DNA of 5,861 nucleotides. Origin: Ectopseudomonas composti (GTDB lineage Bacteria > Pseudomonadota > Gammaproteobacteria > Pseudomonadales > Pseudomonadaceae). The position numbers and the translations under genes are program-made. Below the pieces are notes generated by a model that saw only the letters and a list, made by a program, of their open reading frames with translations, did not search any database and was not told where the DNA came from. This document shows, piece after piece, positions 5,624-5,861 of this stretch. Location: the NCBI GenBank assembly GCA_946886245.1, contig CAMPIF010000297.1:1-5861 (forward strand), in the 5' to 3' direction. Positions within the stretch are counted from its first letter, which is position 1, and each line of letters starts with the position of its first letter.

Positions 5624-5861
5624 CTTCGAAGACGATCCACGCCTGGCCGAACTGCTGCCGGACGAGCGCCAGCAGCAACTGCTGCATCTGCTGCAAGCGC
5701 TGAGCGGCCATGCAGTGCAACTGGACGAACACTCCACGCCCGGCGCCGAGGCGGTGGAGTTCAACCTGGAAACCCTCGGCTGGCTCAGTTGCCCGACCCA
5801 GCCGCAATTACAGATGCCCGCCGCGCGGCTGCTGGCCAGCGAGGCCGCCATCGCCGCGGCC
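5616..5861 (+). CDS. Unrecognised signalling-operon protein, N-terminal fragment (runs off right edge)
   Basis: The first 82 codons of a plus-strand gene run off the right edge with no stop. ATG 5616 is preferred over ATG 5610 because AGGGG (5605-5609) lies 6 bases upstream of 5616. The start overlaps the GTPase stop by 8 bases, so it belongs to the same operon. The N-terminus is helical and acidic (DDPRLAELLPDERQQQLLHL), followed by a likely beta strand and turn (AVEFNLETLGWLSCP) and then an Ala/Leu-rich helix. No signal peptide or membrane segment is seen. This pattern could be the beginning of a GAF-like sensory domain of a second histidine kinase, or a partner of the GTPase. The family is not recognised and no function is assigned. 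Confidence 0.75.
   Translation, partial: MRNFEDDPRLAELLPDERQQQLLHLLQALSGHAVQLDEHSTPGAEAVEFNLETLGWLSCPTQPQLQMPAARLLASEAAIAAA

Overview
The window looks like a chromosomal segment from a Pseudomonas-like gammaproteobacterium. From about 1.8 kb to the end it is GC-rich and dense with signal-transduction genes that use GC-rich third positions. The proteins there (an NtrB-type histidine kinase, a receiver/HD-GYP-like protein, a receiver/coiled-coil protein and an MglA-like GTPase) are of kinds common in that group. The genus is an inference from codon use and from resemblance to the P. aeruginosa PA2571/PA2572 type of gene pair. No database search was possible.

Layout. (1) 1-98, minus strand: the N-terminus of an unrecognised gene that continues off the left edge. 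(2) 99-282: a divergent intergenic region. (3) 283-897: a FixJ/NarL-type response regulator starting at GTG. (4) 898-1103: a short non-coding gap holding a perfect 7-bp inverted repeat. (5) 1104-1526: a small stand-alone PAS-domain protein. (6) 1527-1802: a leader region with a palindrome and no convincing gene. (7) 1803-5861: five tightly packed plus-strand genes. In order they are a soluble PAS-histidine kinase, a receiver plus degenerate HD-GYP ('YN-GFP') regulator, a receiver plus coiled-coil regulator, an MglA-family small GTPase, and the start of an unrecognised protein that runs off the right edge. Every junction in the cluster is a stop/start overlap, so it is almost certainly one translationally coupled operon.

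How the parts may work together. The kinase at 1803 has all catalytic boxes and probably phosphorylates one or both receivers encoded just downstream. The HD-GYP-like domain has lost most of its metal-binding His/Asp residues, so it is more likely a binding or scaffold module than a c-di-GMP phosphodiesterase. The receiver/coiled-coil protein sits directly before an MglA-like GTPase. In Myxococcus the response regulator RomR works with MglA to set cell polarity, so a phosphorylation-to-GTPase polarity or motility switch is the most interesting reading of this operon. That reading is inference from domain content and gene order.

The left part (about 100-1750) is visibly more AT-rich than the operon. 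By hand count, the 60 bases at 661-720 are 35% GC and those at 3241-3300 are 67%. It carries an orphan FixJ-type regulator and a lone PAS domain without a kinase, which suggests an accessory or horizontally acquired segment placed upstream of the operon.
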